A DNA stretch of 53,362 bases from Symbiodinium natans (lineage: Eukaryota > Sar > Dinophyceae > Suessiales > Symbiodiniaceae): contig CAJNDS010000900.1 of the NCBI GenBank assembly GCA_905221605.1, positions 1 to 53,362 of the forward strand, written 5' to 3'. Position 1 is the stretch's first letter. Each line of letters begins with the position of its first letter. Below the pieces are notes generated by a model. It did no database searches, was not told where the DNA came from, and worked only from the letters and a program-made list of their open reading frames with translations. Below, piece after piece: positions 17,847 to 30,519 of this stretch. A program made the translations under genes and the position numbers.

Positions 17847-20260
17847 ATGTTGAGAAAATGACAACATCGCAAGCTGGACTGGCTGCGAACATGGCCTGCC
17901 GGGAGTCGGCCAAGGCACTAGGGTTTGGGGTTTAGGGTTTAGGGTTGAGGGTTTCAGGTTTAGGGTTTAGGGTTTAGGGTTTAGGGTTTAGGGTTTAGGG
18001 TTAGGGTTTAGGGTTTCGGGTATTCGTGGAGGTGTTCATATAGCTACATGAGAGTCTAAGGGGATGGCCTTGCAACACTTACAGCCTATAACAAATCCTA
18101 AGCCCTGCAGCCTAAACCCTTAACGCGAAGCCCTAGACGCTAGGCCGTGAACTGCATGAGGCCCCATCCCTAAAACCCTACACCCTAAACCCCAAACTCT
18201 CAACCCTAAATCCCGAAACCCCCCAAGGCACTGAACCCCAGCAAACGAACCGTCATAAAACCCTAAGGGTGAAGGGTTTAGGGTGAAGGGTTTAGGGTTT
18301 AGGATTTAGGGTAAACCCCAAACCCGAAACCCTCTCCTCTCTCCCGCACACCCAATCTCGAGGCTGGCACGCGCTGCTTTCCAGTCTTGGCGGATATGGG
18401 GGGCTCATGGGTTCAGGGTTTAGGATGTAGGGTTTAGAGTCCGAAGGGTTGAGGGTTCAATCGGTTTAGATAATTTAGGGCTTAAGCCCTAAACCCTAAA
18501 CCCTAAACCCTGAACCCTCTACTTTGAGGGCTTTTGCGGTTGTTTGCCTGGTATGGAAGTGGGGCGCAGAGTTCAGAACTTGTGAATGCGGTTTAGGGTT
18601 TAGGGTTTAGGGTTTAGGGTTTAGGATTTAGGGTTTAGGGTTTAGGGTTTAAGGTTTAGGGTTCGTTGAGACAGGGAACGAAATCTAAGAAACAAAGGGT
18701 TTAGGGTTTAGGGTTTAGGGCTTAGGGCTTAGGGCTTGGGGTCTAGGGCTTAGGGCTTTAGGGTTCAGGGTTTAGGGTTGCCGGAGTTGGAGCTTAGGAT
18801 CCAAACCCAGAGCCTCAAATCTGAATCCTAACCCTTCAAGCCCGGAGGCCCAAAACTTCTCAACCCTAAACCCCCACTGGACCCAAGAGCAACCAAGGAT
18901 TAAAGAGGGTTTAGGGTTTAGGGTTTAGGGTTTAGGGTTTAGGGTTTTCTGCTGTAACGGGGGGTTTCTCAGGGAACCTAAACCCTAGACATGAGAATTT
19001 GGGCCGATCCTGAATCCCAGTTCCTACTCCCAAAACCCAACACCCCTAAACGCCTAGGCCCTAGACCCCTACGTGATTCCTAAGCTCTAAACGCCCTAAA
19101 CCCCTAAGCCTAAACCACAAACCCTAAACCCTAAACCCTAAGCCCCAAAAACCCTAAACCCTAAACCCTAAACCCTAAACCCTAAACCCTAGACCCTGAT
19201 CTCAGACCCCGACACTTTCGTAGGCCACCGAGGTGGGAGGCCCAGGTAGCATCGGACCAGGGGGAAGTCGGGGACCCGGCATGGCTTTGGGAGTATTTTG
19301 TGAGCTTTGTTTGGGTTTAGGGTTTAGGGTTTAGGGTTTATAGGGTTTAGGGTTTAGGGTTTAGGGTTTACTGCGGATGTTTACGCACAGAGGTTTCAAA
19401 GCCTGACACGCTTTGGCTTCGACAGGCTTTACGTCGGTGGCTCAGTGTTCATGGGTGGCTGGGTCTGGTGCTTTGGGGGTTTCAAAGCCTTTAGTGGGTC
19501 AGGGATGGGTTAGGGTTTAGGGTTTGGGGTTTGGGGTTTGGGGTTTAGGGTCTAGGGTTGAGGGTTTAGGATTTGGGGTTTAGGGTTTAGGGTTTAGGCT
19601 GGTATAACTGCCCTGTAAGGCCCAGCCGAGGCAACTCCCGGATGTATCTTGCTGCGCAGAAACTTCAAAGGAGCAGGTCATCGATAACTGAGGCTAGGAC
19701 CTCTCCACTCCAAACCCTAAACCCTACTAAGCCGGTCAATCCCTAAAACCAACACCTCCAAAGCCCCTAGAAGGCTTTGGGATGTAGGCAGATGTTGATG
19801 TGCTCGGGAGGATGCGACTACGGAGATACTCTCCATACCGGCTGAGAAAGTTGCGCGCGTGCTGCGGGTTAAGGGGTCAGGGATGAAGGTTTGGGTTTTG
19901 GGGTTCGGGGTTTAGGGTTTAGGGTTTGGGGTTTAGGGTTCAGGGTTTAGGGTTTAGGGTTTGGGGTTTGGGGATTGGGGTTTGGGGTTTAGGGCTTGGG
20001 AATGTTTAGGAGGTTTGGGGCGTCAAGAAAGGATCTTGGCGGCGTGGTGGATGGGTTTCGGAGATGAACCTTCGTTGCACCCACCCCCAAAGAGGGAGAG
20101 GGTGGGGGGGAGGGGGGTGGCGGGGGCACCTGCAAACTCGCCCCAACCTTTACCCTCCTGCCCAGGTACCCCTCCCCCACCCTGCTGCAACGGTGACCTT
20201 GTGACAGACCCTCAGTGATAAGTGGGCAGCGCACCCTTCGGGGGGCGGGGGTCGGGGCTG

Positions 20261-20387
20261 ACTTGGAGGTTCATGGGTACTTATAAGCCCCAACTATGAG
20301 TCTACGTAACTAACCAACTTAGGGGACTTAGGGGGGCTTCTGCGTGCAGTTATACTTGGGGTTCTAAGTACCCTTGAACCTCCAAGT
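20261..20387. mobile_element. Family A inverted-repeat element, copy 2
   Basis: Left end ACTTGGAGGTTCATGGGTAC and right end GTACCCTTGAACCTCCAAGT are inverted copies, with further complementarity inward (CTTATAAGCCCCAACTAT against ATACTTGGGGTTCTAAG). The unit is 127 nt with no open frame. Confidence 0.75.
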
Positions 20388-21011
20388 ATCTAGGGGGTCT
20401 AAACTAAGAGACCCCAGGCCCTAGACCCTAGTCCCTAGACCTACGAGAAGACGGGGTTGAGTTAAGGTGGAAAATCTGTGTCTGACCTACTCTGGAATGT
20501 GTGACTTCTTCCCTAACCACGGACCTGAGACACCGTTAGTAAACCCTAAGCCCTGAACCCTAAACCCTAAACCCTAAACCTGAAACCCTAAACCCTAAAC
20601 CCAAAACCCTATAGACAAAAGCAAGCCCGTAGTTCCCAAACACAAAAAGTGTTGGCACGGGTGTACTGTAGGATTTAGGGTTTAGGGTTTAGGGTTTAGG
20701 GTTTAGGGCTTAGGGTTTGATCTGCTTTTTCCCCAAGCATAAACCAAGAGCGTCAGGTGAGTCTGTTTCGCCGTCGCCCCCCTGCTTCGCAACTCCTTAG
20801 GGTTTAGGGTATAGGGTTTAGGGTTTAGGGTTTGGGGTTTGGGGTTTAGGGTTTAGGGTTTAGGGTTTAGGGTTTGGGGTTTAGGGTTTAGGGTCGATCT
20901 TATGACCCTAACACCCTAAATCCGTAGGCGTCTCAAAGCCGTAAACCCTGAACCAATCCAAGCTGTAGACTTTGGAGCCATGATCCTTAGACCTTAGGAC
21001 CCACATGCTCT

Positions 21012-21145
21012 CACATAAGGTTTATCATAAGGTTTACAGTAAGGTTTATAATAAGGTTTATAATAAGGTTTATAATAAGGTTTATAATAAGGTTTATAAT
21101 AAGGTTTATAATAAGGTTTATAATAAGGTTTACAGTAAGGTTTAG
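21012..21145 (+). repeat. 12-bp satellite GTTTATAATAAG
   Basis: About ten tandem copies of GTTTATAATAAG, with two ends carrying a GTTTACAGTAAG variant. It is probably derived from a telomere-like unit that lost its G triplet, but is now a separate tandem family. Confidence 0.9.
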
Positions 21146-21531
21146 GGCTTGAGACCCCGAAAAGGCTTGCGTGAGCCCCGCACGAAGTGCCCCAAAGCCT
21201 GATTTGGGATCCGCTAGAAATTAGCCCTAAACCCTAAACCCCCAGCCGAAACCCTAATCGCTAACCCTACACCCTAACCCTACTCTAGGAAATATCGCGC
21301 CCACCCTGTCAACCCTAAGGTTTTTGTATTTTAGATATTTACTTATTGTATTTTGATTTTTTAATTATATTTATTTTTATTTGTTATTCTATTTTTATTG
21401 TATGTTTTTTTTTTTTTCTTGGGGGGGGGGGCGGGGGGCGGGTTCCATTTTTTGTTAACGCGAGTCACTCTTTTCCGAGCACGACAGTCCTGTCGTTTTT
21501 AGAGTTTAGGGCTTATCAATGCGCACTAACA

Positions 21532-21635
21532 CTTGGTATCCCAGTAACTCTATCATAGTGAGGGCACGCTTTTCTGGGCTGGGAAAGAAAATAAAGGGGA
21601 CAAGGGCCGGGTACCACTGTGCTACCAAGAAAAGT
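21532..21635. repeat. Imperfect inverted repeat
   Basis: CTTGGTATCCCAGTAAC is matched imperfectly by CACTGTGCTACCAAG about 85 nt downstream. Size and structure resemble the other hairpin elements but the arms are diverged. Confidence 0.4.
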
Positions 21636-24600
21636 CCTACAAGCCTTATAAGTAAGAGAATGGTCGTCGGCGCCCCTCGGGAAGGGCGACGGCATCCTAT
21701 ATATTGCCTGCGCAGCAATGTGGCCTCCGTTGGCGGCTGATGGGTTTAGGGTTTCGGGTAGTAGGCCTAAACCCTAAACCCTCAATCCTAGCTGAGACCC
21801 TTAGGGTCTAAGGACTGCGGTGTTTTTGAGGGAGGGGCTGGGCTCAAAGACACTTCTGCTCAACTAATGGGTTTTGGGGTTTAGGGTTTAGGGTTTATTG
21901 GGCTTTTGGGGTATGATTTTAGCCTACGGGTTGCGGAAATGTCGACCTTGTCCATGCTGTCACAATGTTGTATGATGTTCTTGATTCTTGAAACAATCGT
22001 TTTGGGTTTAGGGTTTAGGGTTTAGGTTTAGGGTTTAGGCATGTTGAATGATGTTCTTGGTTCTTGAAACAATCGGTTTCGAGTCGAGTGTTAGGGTTGG
22101 TCTAGGGTTTAGGTTTCGTGCTTAGGGTATCTTGGGTTTAGGGTATAGGGTTTAGGGCTTGAGGCTTAGAGGCTTGAAATGCTAGGGGGGTTTGAGGTGC
22201 TTGTTCGTGCTCGGTTACAGGCTGCTTGCCAATTTACACACAGATCCCTAAAAACTCTTTGAGCCAACGCCCCAAAAAATATGGGTGACGAGACGCCCGA
22301 CAATCCGAAGCCTTATTAGCTTTACGTGATCTTGTTGCTTGTGCCCTAAACCCTAAACCCTAAACCCTAAACCCTAAACCCTAAACCCTAAACCCTACAG
22401 AGTCAGGGGTTCAATTGGGGTTCAGGCCTAAACCCTAACCCTACACCCGAAACCGCCGGCGCGGAGACGGTTCGGGAGAGAAAGCCGAAAACATTCCCCT
22501 CAGACCCTCAACCCAAAACCCAAAACCCCAACAATCTGGGTTTAGGGTCCTTAGCATGGGCGCGTATAGGGGACTTCCTTAGGTACAAACGCAAGGGGCC
22601 GACATAATTTCCCTTAGAAGAAAACGGAACCTCTGAACCCACGCAAGTTTAGGGTTTAGGGTTTAGGGTTTAGGGTTCAGGGGATTCCCTGCTGCGTCAT
22701 CGTGCTTGCCAGCAGAGGCCAGGGAAAACATGGCAGGAAGCCACTAAGCCCCCTTAGGGCTCAGGGCTCTCAGCCCTACACGCGCCAAAGGTTGAGTTAT
22801 CTACAAAGCATACCACAAATGATCTCACAGGCTGGATTCGCTCACGACCAGCCTTTAACAGCCTTTAACACCCTAAACAACCCCAAAACCCTGAACCCTA
22901 AAAACCCTGAAAACCCTGAACCCTAAACCCTTGCCCAGTAATCTGCGGGAAAAGAAAGGGGGGCCTGTTTTGGGTTTCGGATGGTCTCAAGCCCAAAAAC
23001 AATCCGGTCCAGCCACAAGTGCATGATCTCAATGTTGTTTGGGTTGCGGCTTTGCAGGGTTTAGGGTTTAGGGTTTAGGGTTTCGGGCTTATGCTCAAAA
23101 CAGTTTGAGGGTTGCGGGGGTTTGGAGGTTTTAGGTTCTTGTTGTTAGCTTCTTACCCCCCAAGGCAGGTTTGTGATTGGTTGAGGAGCACAAGTTTAGC
23201 AAGCAGTGTCTAGGCGGTCGAAGGTTTTGGGTTTAGGTTTAAGCCCTAAGAGTTTAAACCCTAAGAGTGTAGATGACCACAGATTAGGAGCAGAGGTTCC
23301 TAGCCCAGGCAAGAAGCCAGCGCTAGTTCGGGCGTTGCGCCCTCCCGTGCTCTTGACGTTCGCAAGTGGCTTCGGAAGGATAGCTGGTAACCCCAGGGTT
23401 CCTAAACCCCAGGGCCCCCCTAAACCATCAACTCAATACAGTCTAAACCCTAAACCCTAAACCCTAAACCCTAAACCCTAAACCCTAAACCCTAAACCCT
23501 AAACCCTAAACCCTAAACCCTTCTGAGCTTCGGGCCCCAAGTACTCCCCAATGCCCCAAAGGGCCCTAGACTGCTTGGCTCCCTTCAGGAGTATTTTGGT
23601 GGATTTAGGGTTTAGGGCTTGGGGCTTAGGCTTTGGGGTTTGGGGCTTGGGGCTTGGGGTTTGGGGTTTGGGGTTTGGGGTTCTAGGTTTAGGGTTTGGG
23701 GCTTGGGGTTTGGGGTTTGGGGCGAGGGGTTTGGGGTTTAGGGGTTTAGGGGGTTTGCGGCTGTAGGGTTTAGGGTTAAGGAATGATTTGAAGGGTGTTT
23801 AGGTTTCTGGGGTTTAGATTATTGAATGGGCTTAGGGTGTGGGTCTCTACGGTCTACTTCGTTGAGGGCTGAGTCTTCTGGGGTCTAGGGGTTTGGGGTT
23901 TAGGTTTAGGGTTTAGGGTTTAGGGTTTAGGCATTCTATGGTCTTGCTGGGTGTAGGGTTTCGCGTTCCGCGGCTTGTTGGGTTCAGGGTTCTGGGCTTG
24001 GGGTTTGTAAGGTTCGAGGGTTTACTGGGCTTGGTGGCTTAACCCTAAACCCTAAACCCTAAACCCTAAACCCTAAACCCTAAACCCTAAACCCTAAACC
24101 CTAAACCTTGGTTAGGGTTTAGGGTTCCGGGATTTCGGCTATGAGGAGAAGTATAAGTAGCCCGAGCACCCCTTGAGAGCCAGTTTGCAATTGCGATTCC
24201 TTCGGCTTCCTTCCAAAGCCAGGTTCTCCCCCAGCAGAGATCCAATCTCTCATGAAGATAAAACGCTGTACCCCAAGCGGGCGACAGCAGCAGAATCTAA
24301 GAAACGGGAATTCCGGAAACGCTACCTCGCTGGGTGGCCAAAAGCCTAGGACCTAGGAGCTGTAAGCGTTTAGGCCGAATCCCTGAAGCCGAAGCCTAAA
24401 CCCTACCAAACCTGTAGGACACAAAAAAGGTCAACCCTTCACCGCATCCCTGTCAATGCTACAGACCCTACGCCCAACATTGGCACAACAAAACGCCATA
24501 AGCCAAAAGGGCTTAGGAGAATGTGACTGGCAGAGATCCACGCCCAGCAAGCCCCAAATCCTTAAAGCATGTCTAGTTAAGTCTAGCGTTCAGGGGTTTA

Positions 24601-25275
24601 GGGGCTTTAAAGGTTTCGGGTTTTAGGATGGGGGCTGCCACTTGTGACGATTTCACAATCACAAATGAGCCTGCATTTCTGGCCAGGGAGGGGTGGGGGG
24701 GGAGGGGTGGGGGGGGGGGGGGGGGGGGGGTTGACAACAGCGTGGTTCCGCTAAGTGCATAAAAAACTATATCCACTCATCATAAACGTGGTTTCCACGT
24801 GGAACATCACGACCAGGGAAGGGGAGGGGGGGGGGGGGGTCTAGGTTTAGTTTTTAGGGTTAGGGTTTAGGTTTATTAGGTTTAGGGTTTAGGGTTAGGG
24901 TTTTAGTGTTTAGGGTTTAGGGGTGGGGGGGGGGGGGGGGGGGGGGGGGTGGGGGCACCAATAACGTGTTTTCACGCATTGCATTACAACCATATCTGGC
25001 GGGTTTAGGGCTTGGGTTTTTTCAGGGTTGGGGGCTTAAGGTGTGCAATTAGGCTATTAGGTGGTAGGGTTTAGGGTGCGCAGCTTGGCTTCTGGCTTAG
25101 GGCTTAGGGTTTAGGGTTTAGGGTTTAGGGTGTTTAGGGTTTTTAGGGTTTTTAGGGTTTCAGGGTTAGGGCTTGGGGGCCTTTGGGCTTCAGGGTTAAG
25201 GGCCATTAGGCTTTCTAGGGCCCCAAGTTGTGCAGGTCAAGCACATGCCAACCAGCCAAAGAGGTTATACGCTTT

Positions 25276-25381
25276 CCGGCTGGTTCTTCGTAGGGAATGA
25301 AGGAGTGAGGTGCCTATATACTCCCATTTACGGGAAATGGTGTAATGCCCTAATTCCCTCATTCCCCACGAAGAACCGGGG
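25276..25381. mobile_element. Family B inverted-repeat element (GGTTCTTCGTAGGGA), copy 1
   Basis: Left arm CCGGCTGGTTCTTCGTAGGG and right arm reading CCCCACGAAGAACCGGG pair. The interior contains AATGAAGGAG opposite CTAATTCCCTCATT. About 105 nt long. It shares its arm core with the element at 47932. Confidence 0.7.
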
Positions 25382-26044
25382 GGTTTTAGAGACCTGGAGG
25401 GTTTTGGGCTGTGACCAAGGATCAAAAAAGTACAAGCAAGCATACCGGTTTTAGCGCCCTGTGCAGGGCTTTGGCCGCGAACAACGAAAACAGTCACAAG
25501 CGAGAACCCCCCCCCCCCACCAAAAGAAGAGAGTCACAAGCGAGCCAGAAAAAATAAGTCAAACCCTAAACCCTAAGCCCTAAACCCTAAACCCTTATGG
25601 GTTTGGGTCTGAGGAGCCCCAGAAGCCCTAGACGAGCCGTTAAACCCTAAACCCTAATCCCTGAACCCTAAACCCTAAACCCAAACCCAAGACCCTAGAT
25701 CCTGAACCCTAAACCCTGAACCCTAAACCCTGAACCCTAAAACCCTAAACCCTGAACCCTAAACCCTAAGCCCTAAACCCTGAACCCTAAAACCCTAAAA
25801 CCTAAACCCTTGCAGCGGGCGAGCGTCCGGGATTCGGCAAAGCAAAATGGGAGCTCGGGGTCGCATTGCGGCGGAATGAAGCTTAGGATTCAGGGTTTAT
25901 AGGGTTTAGGGTTCAGGGTTTAGGGTCTATAGGGTTTAGGGTTTAGGGTTTCGTTTCGGGTATGTGAGGTGGGGATTATATGCCTTGTAGTTAACCCCCC
26001 AAAAGCACTCACGAATAACAGTACATGCAATATAAACCTTGTTT

Positions 26045-26165
26045 CATGTAGGGTTTAGAGCTTAAGAGTTTAGAGTTTAGATCTTAGAGGTTAGGAGTGT
26101 AGGAGTTTAGAGTTCTATAAGAGTTTAGAGTTTAAGAGTTTAAGAGTTTAAGAGTTTAGAATTTG
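26045..26165 (+). repeat. TTTAAGAG / TTTAGAG variant array
   Basis: A short run of 7-8 nt units (GAGTTTA, AAGAGTTT) departs from the telomere motif by AGAG replacing AGGG. A locally homogenised variant. Confidence 0.7.
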
Positions 26166-28125
26166 GGTTTGAACATGTTTGAACTTCCGCTTGTTCTTGT
26201 AAGGGCTTGGGCTGTAGGGTTTGGAGCTCACGGCTTATAGGGTTCAGTCAGGGCTTAGGGTCCCTAAACCCAAAACCCAAAATCCAAAACCCTAAACCCT
26301 AAACCATACACAAAGAACACAAAACCCTAAACCCTGAGCCGCGTGCGAACCCGAGCGTGCCAGCGATTGTCCATGGCGGCGGATCTCGACACCGGCGCAA
26401 AGCTCCGATTAGTGGTTTGAGGGGGTTTAGGGTTTAGGGTTTAGGGCTTAGGGGTTTTAGGGCTTAGGGTTTAGGGCTTAGGGGTTTAGGGCTTGAGGGG
26501 GTTTAGCGGGATTCGGGTTGGGGGTTTAGGGTTTGAGGGGGTTTAGGGTTTAGGGTTTAGGGTTTAGGGTTTAGGGTTTAGGGTTTAGGGTTTAGGGTTT
26601 AGGGGTTCGCAAGTTGGGGGCCCAAGGGTCCTGAGATATTAAACCCTAAACCCTACCATTGGCGGGATCTATGCTGGTGGGCAGTTACAGGGTTTAGGGT
26701 TTGTAGGGTTTAGGGTTTAGGGTTTAGGGTTTAGGGTTTAGGGTTTAGGGTTTAGGGTTTAGGGTTTAGGGTTTAGGGTTTAGGGCTTAGGGCTTAGGGC
26801 TTATTAGGGCTTAGGGTCTAGGGTTGAGGGTTTAAAGGGCCAAGGGCTTAGGGGTTTGTGACAGCTAACTATGGCACGTCTTTCGATCTTCGGTGAGGTC
26901 TAGGGTTTAGAGTTTAGTGTTTTGGGGCTTTGCGGGTCTGCGCTGATGTAAAGCCCAGGACGCCGCCGAACAAAGAATCGTGGGCTTAGGGTTCCGGGTT
27001 TGGGGCTTATAGGGTTTAGGGTTTGGGGTTTTAGGGCTTACTGTAGGGTGCACGGGTTTCGGCGTTTCGGGTGTAGATTTCCGGACCCTGCCCTGGCCCA
27101 TAATAGTTCAACCCTTTATGCTTGTAGGACTTCGGCTGCTTTAGCTCGCATACTGGGTTCTGCTTCAAGGGCTTGGGCTTCTTTTTTTGGGATTGGACTG
27201 AATATGGAATTTAAGGTTTAGGGTTTAGGGTTTGGGGTTTAGGGTTTAGGATTTAGGGTTTAGGGTTTAGGGTTTAGGGACAGAATGAGCCGAGATTCCG
27301 AGATCTGCAGCGCGTGCCTGAAGCTGCAGGAAGATCGAGACGCAGCGACGGAGACTGGAACGATAAAGATGCGGCTTTGTTTAGGCTTCTAGGGTGTATG
27401 TAGGGTCAGGGTTTAGGGTTTAGGGTTTAGGGTTTAGGGTTTAGGGTTTAGGGTTTAGGGTTTAGGGTTTAGGGTTTAGGGTTTAGGGTTTAGGGTTTAG
27501 GGTTTAGGGTTTAGGGTTTAGGGTTGTATCCTGCCATGGATATGTAGAATCATAGGCATGTAAACATGAATATACACATATGAGCAAACACTTTGAAACC
27601 GGTGTATATAGGCATGGATGTTTACATATTGTGATTACATTCTATATGCTATTTTCTCAAGAACCACCCAAAAAAGAAAATGACATAATCCCTAGATCGC
27701 CCTTACAAGGAAGAACATCGTTCATTTCTTCGGGGGGGGTGGTTAAGCAACCCTAAACCCTAAACCCTAAACCCTAAACCCTAAACCCTAAACCCTAAAC
27801 CCTAAACCCTAAACCCTAAACCCTAAACCCTAAACCCTAACCCCTTCCTTATTCAGGCTTTTCGCTGAAGGTTTCCTGGGGCCTCCAGTCGTCCGAGGCA
27901 CAGGCCAAGCACTGGCAAAGGCGTCCGGAATTGGTGCGGGGGGGGCATCCCTAGCAAAAAGTTGAGGGCTTGGGGTCTAGGGTTTCGGGTTTAGGGTTTG
28001 CATCCCTTGCAAAAACATGCTTGAAGCGCACACGCCGTACACCCGAAGCCCTATACCCTGAGCAGTAAACCCTAAACCCTAAACCCTAAACCCTAAACCC
28101 TAAACCCTAATGTTAGGGTCACCTT

Positions 28126-28293
28126 TATAAACCGGGTGTCAATAGTGGCAACTTTTCCGGCCGGGATTTTTGCGCAAAAGTTTGTTTCATGAACAGTTTC
28201 CATTATGTTAGGCTGCCCCGAACCCTAAACCCCATTTTGAGGGGGGTCGTAATCAAAAAACGGGTGGTAATAGTGGAAACTTTTCCGGGAGAA
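28126..28293 (+). repeat. Pair of direct repeats flanking a telomere-like fragment
   Basis: The segments at 28126-28165 and 28255-28293 share AACGGGTG-type starts and TAATAGTGG(A/C)AACTTTTCCGG, about 80% identical over 38-40 nt. They lie just downstream (transcript sense) of the transposase/Ulp1 gene's stop at 28363. Confidence 0.6.
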
Positions 28294-28362
28294 TTTCCCA
28301 AATGTGCTTCCGAGAGTACTCCTCTTTTCACTCGAGGCCGAGACCACACAGCTGAGAGTGCT

Positions 28363-28689
28363 TCACTTCAGCAGAGGCAGTCCTAGAGAGTGCCTTAACT
28401 GGTTGAGGTAATAACGCTCGGCCTTGGGGCCGTCGCAAGAGAGGCAGCCAGAGACCCATCTGCAACGACTGCAGACGGAGCAGCCAAAGAGTCTAATTTG
28501 AGAAATCTTGTCCTGATGTTCCTTAGGAAGATCAGAGAGCTCAGGTTCCTTGCCTAGAGACAAAACCTTGGCAGCGAGTTTCGCTGCCTGAGAGGCTGCT
28601 TCTGCTGCGACAGAGGCCTTCTTGGCAAGCTCTTGAGAGACCTTGAGGTTCTTGAGTCGGCTCTTCTCCAGAGACTTCAAGCGAGAGGC
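28363..28689 (-). CDS. Transposon gene, last exon: Ala/Lys helix and Cys-rich motif
   Basis: The exon begins after a TGGCCCCAG acceptor (28690) and encodes ASRLKSLEKSRLKNLKVSQE, an Ala-rich helix and then CSVCSRCRWVSGCLSC, before a TGA at 28365. The CxxCxxC...GCxxC cluster is a probable zinc-binding motif of a type I associate with dinoflagellate transposon-like proteins. It joins the Ulp1 exon in phase 0 through a 100-nt GC-AG intron (28690-28789) that contains CCCTAA-type repeat. Confidence 0.7.
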   Translation of the reverse strand, partial: ASRLKSLEKSRLKNLKVSQELAKKASVAAEAASQAAKLAAKVLSLGKEPELSDLPKEHQDKISQIRLFGCSVCSRCRWVSGCLSCDGPKAERYYLNQLRHSLGLPLLK

Positions 28690-28789
28690 CTGGGGCCAGA
28701 GAACACCCAAAGAAGCCCGAAATCCTAAAGACCTAAACCCGAATTAGGGCTTAGTTAGGGTTCATTAGGGGGGTTTGGGGCCTGCTGGC

Positions 28790-29700
28790 CTGCTCGTTCT
28801 GGAGCTTGTCTTGTTCGCCAGAGAGCTGCCCGAGCCATGTTCTGAGGAAGTTCATGAGATCCATGACGATCACAGAGCTCCAGCCCCTGCTCGCGGGGCC
28901 TTCCCCTCGCTTGAGAGCTACCACCTCGAAGATGTGGGTCAGGACATAGAAGCCACACTCGTCAGATTTCTGCCTCTGAGAGTCTTCACGTTGGGGCAAA
29001 GTCTTGCCGGGGAAGAGGAAGTCCAACAGAACCTGGGCATTCGCAGCGCAGCAAGGGTGCGGCTCCTCATCGTTCAGAGAGTCGTAGTACTTGATACGAA
29101 CCTCATCAGACTCCTGGTCCAAGTGCAGCAGAGTCCAATGCTTTGGGCCATCACCCTGGCCCCAGACAGGCACGAAGAGCGTCTTGAAGAGCTCACCCTC
29201 GCGTTTCAAGGCGTTTTCCACGATAGAGACATCAAAGCACTCCTTCGTGATGTACTGGAGAGAAAGCTTGGGGTCCACGATGCGAATGCCTTGCTCAAAG
29301 AAGAAATTCTCAGAGCCCTGGCTGAAATGCCATCGGAGGAGCTCGAAACCATAGAGGATGTGTTGGTCCAGCAGCATCTGAGGCGGAGTCTTCAAGAGCT
29401 CAATCGGCTCCGGCCCGTAGACACTCTCCTCGAGAAAGAGCTGGGAGCCTCCGCAAGAGTGGAGGACCCTCTGCTTGAGTTCACGAGAGAGCCGCATGTG
29501 CTTCCAGGACAGAGGCTTCAGCCAAGAGGCCTCCTTCTCCACAACCAGAGAGTCAGGCAATGTCAAAGTCGCCATGCTGTCGCCCAGACACGGGAGAGTC
29601 ACCGTGCCTTTGCTGAGGTTGTGGTGAGAGCAGGTCGCCTCCTTGCCACAGTGGACGCCGAGCTGCAAGACCCGACAGACCCGGCCCGCCAGAGGTCCTT
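28790..29700 (-). CDS. Transposon gene, Ulp1/SENP-like C48 cysteine protease exon
   Basis: The frame encodes about 300 residues with a C48 peptidase core. KHWTLLHLD supplies the catalytic His (codon 29140-29138), IKYYDSLN the Asp (29083-29081), and QRQKSDECGFYVLTHI the oxyanion Gln and nucleophile Cys (28957-28955). Order and spacing fit the Ulp1/SENP/ULP family, whose typical members cleave SUMO-like proteins. Related domains also occur in Mutator-like and other transposons. All four active-site positions are present, so the enzyme could be active. It reads on from the Lys-rich exon through an intron near 29700-29760 and into the Cys-rich exon through a GC donor at 28789. CTCT is very frequent on the coding strand. 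Confidence 0.85.
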
Positions 29701-29760
29701 TCTTGCAAAGAAAAAGGAACAGGAGAAATTAAGAATTAAGTCTTCACTTAGTAAGGTTTA

Positions 29761-30381
29761 CAAAAAAGCCCGGGCGGGGGCGGGGGGGCTGTCCTTTCGT
29801 GACTTCTGCCAGAGTGGCCTCTTCAGCTTCGACGTCGGAGTTTTGGAGTGCCAGAGCCTCGGCAGCATTCATCGTGAGAGCCTTCATGAGAGCCTTGCCG
29901 TCAGCGGTCTTCTTGACCTTGAGCTTCTGGAGCTTCTTTTTCTTCTGAGAGATGGCTTCAGAGGCCTCGCCCGCACGAGGCACGAGCTTGCCTAGAGTCT
30001 GGCCTAGAGACTGCGTCTTCAGCTTGTCTCTCAAAGCCTTGCGAAGCTTGGCAGAGACTCGTTTCTTTGCCAGAGACTTCACCATCTTCGCGTACCTCCT
30101 AGAGGCTTTCTTGTCCTTCACAGAGACAGGTGTCGAGATAGAGCGGCGTTGAGCTGCAAGCTGCAGTTCGAGAGGAAGGCGCAAGAGCCCACTTTCGATG
30201 CATGGCAGCTGCAGCTCAGAGGGCAGTTCCGAGATGTCCATCAGAGCTTGGTCCTCCTCTGGCGCAGAGGCGGGATTGTGAAAGTCCCACTCGTAGAGGT
30301 CCGCCAGCTCTTTAGAGGCCGTGATGAGGCTGAAGTCTGGCTTCAGAGGAACAAGATTCTTGTCCACCCAGAGAAAGCGAT
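29761..30381 (-). CDS. Transposon gene, Lys-rich linker exon
   Basis: The exon reads RFLWVDKNLVPLKPDFSLIT, then an acidic segment (ASAPEEDQALMDISELPSEL) and a basic, coiled region (RRYAKMVKSLAKKRVSAKLR; ISQKKKKLQKLKVKKT). The start is probably the AG just before 30381. Using it with the GT donor at 30519 gives a 138-nt intron and removes an in-frame TGA at 30385-30383. Without that splice the TGA would interrupt the frame. The donor lies near 29761, or slightly upstream at a GTCACG; this was not resolved. Confidence 0.65.
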
Positions 30382-30519
30382 CTCACAGCCAAGAGACATC
30401 GATCCGCTCAGAGCCTCTGCGAATCCAAAAGCAATGAAAGAGTTCAACCTCAAAATGTTTAATGAAAAGAGAAAGGGTTGATGAACCAACAAAAAAGGTC
30501 GAGAAGCCCATTTGGACAC

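Larger units (their letters stand above)
17910..28125. repeat. Telomere-like repeat sea, about 10 kb
   Basis: This region consists of blocks of 3-20 TTTAGGG units, alternately as TTTAGGG and CCCTAAA on +, separated by 50-250 nt of unique sequence. Many units are variant (TTTGGGG, TTCAGGG, CTTAGGG). Longer clean blocks lie at 18590-18660, 23445-23520, 24035-24105, 26540-26600, 26700-26790, 27410-27525 and 27752-27840. Some unique islands, such as 27285-27375, could be exons but none shows a recognisable motif. I call no gene here. Confidence 0.8.

Noticed and set aside
30383-30385. In-frame TGA making the transposase gene a pseudogene or a selenocysteine/readthrough gene
   Set aside because: A GT donor at 30519 and an AG ending at 30382 remove it and keep phase, so a 138-nt intron is the simpler explanation.
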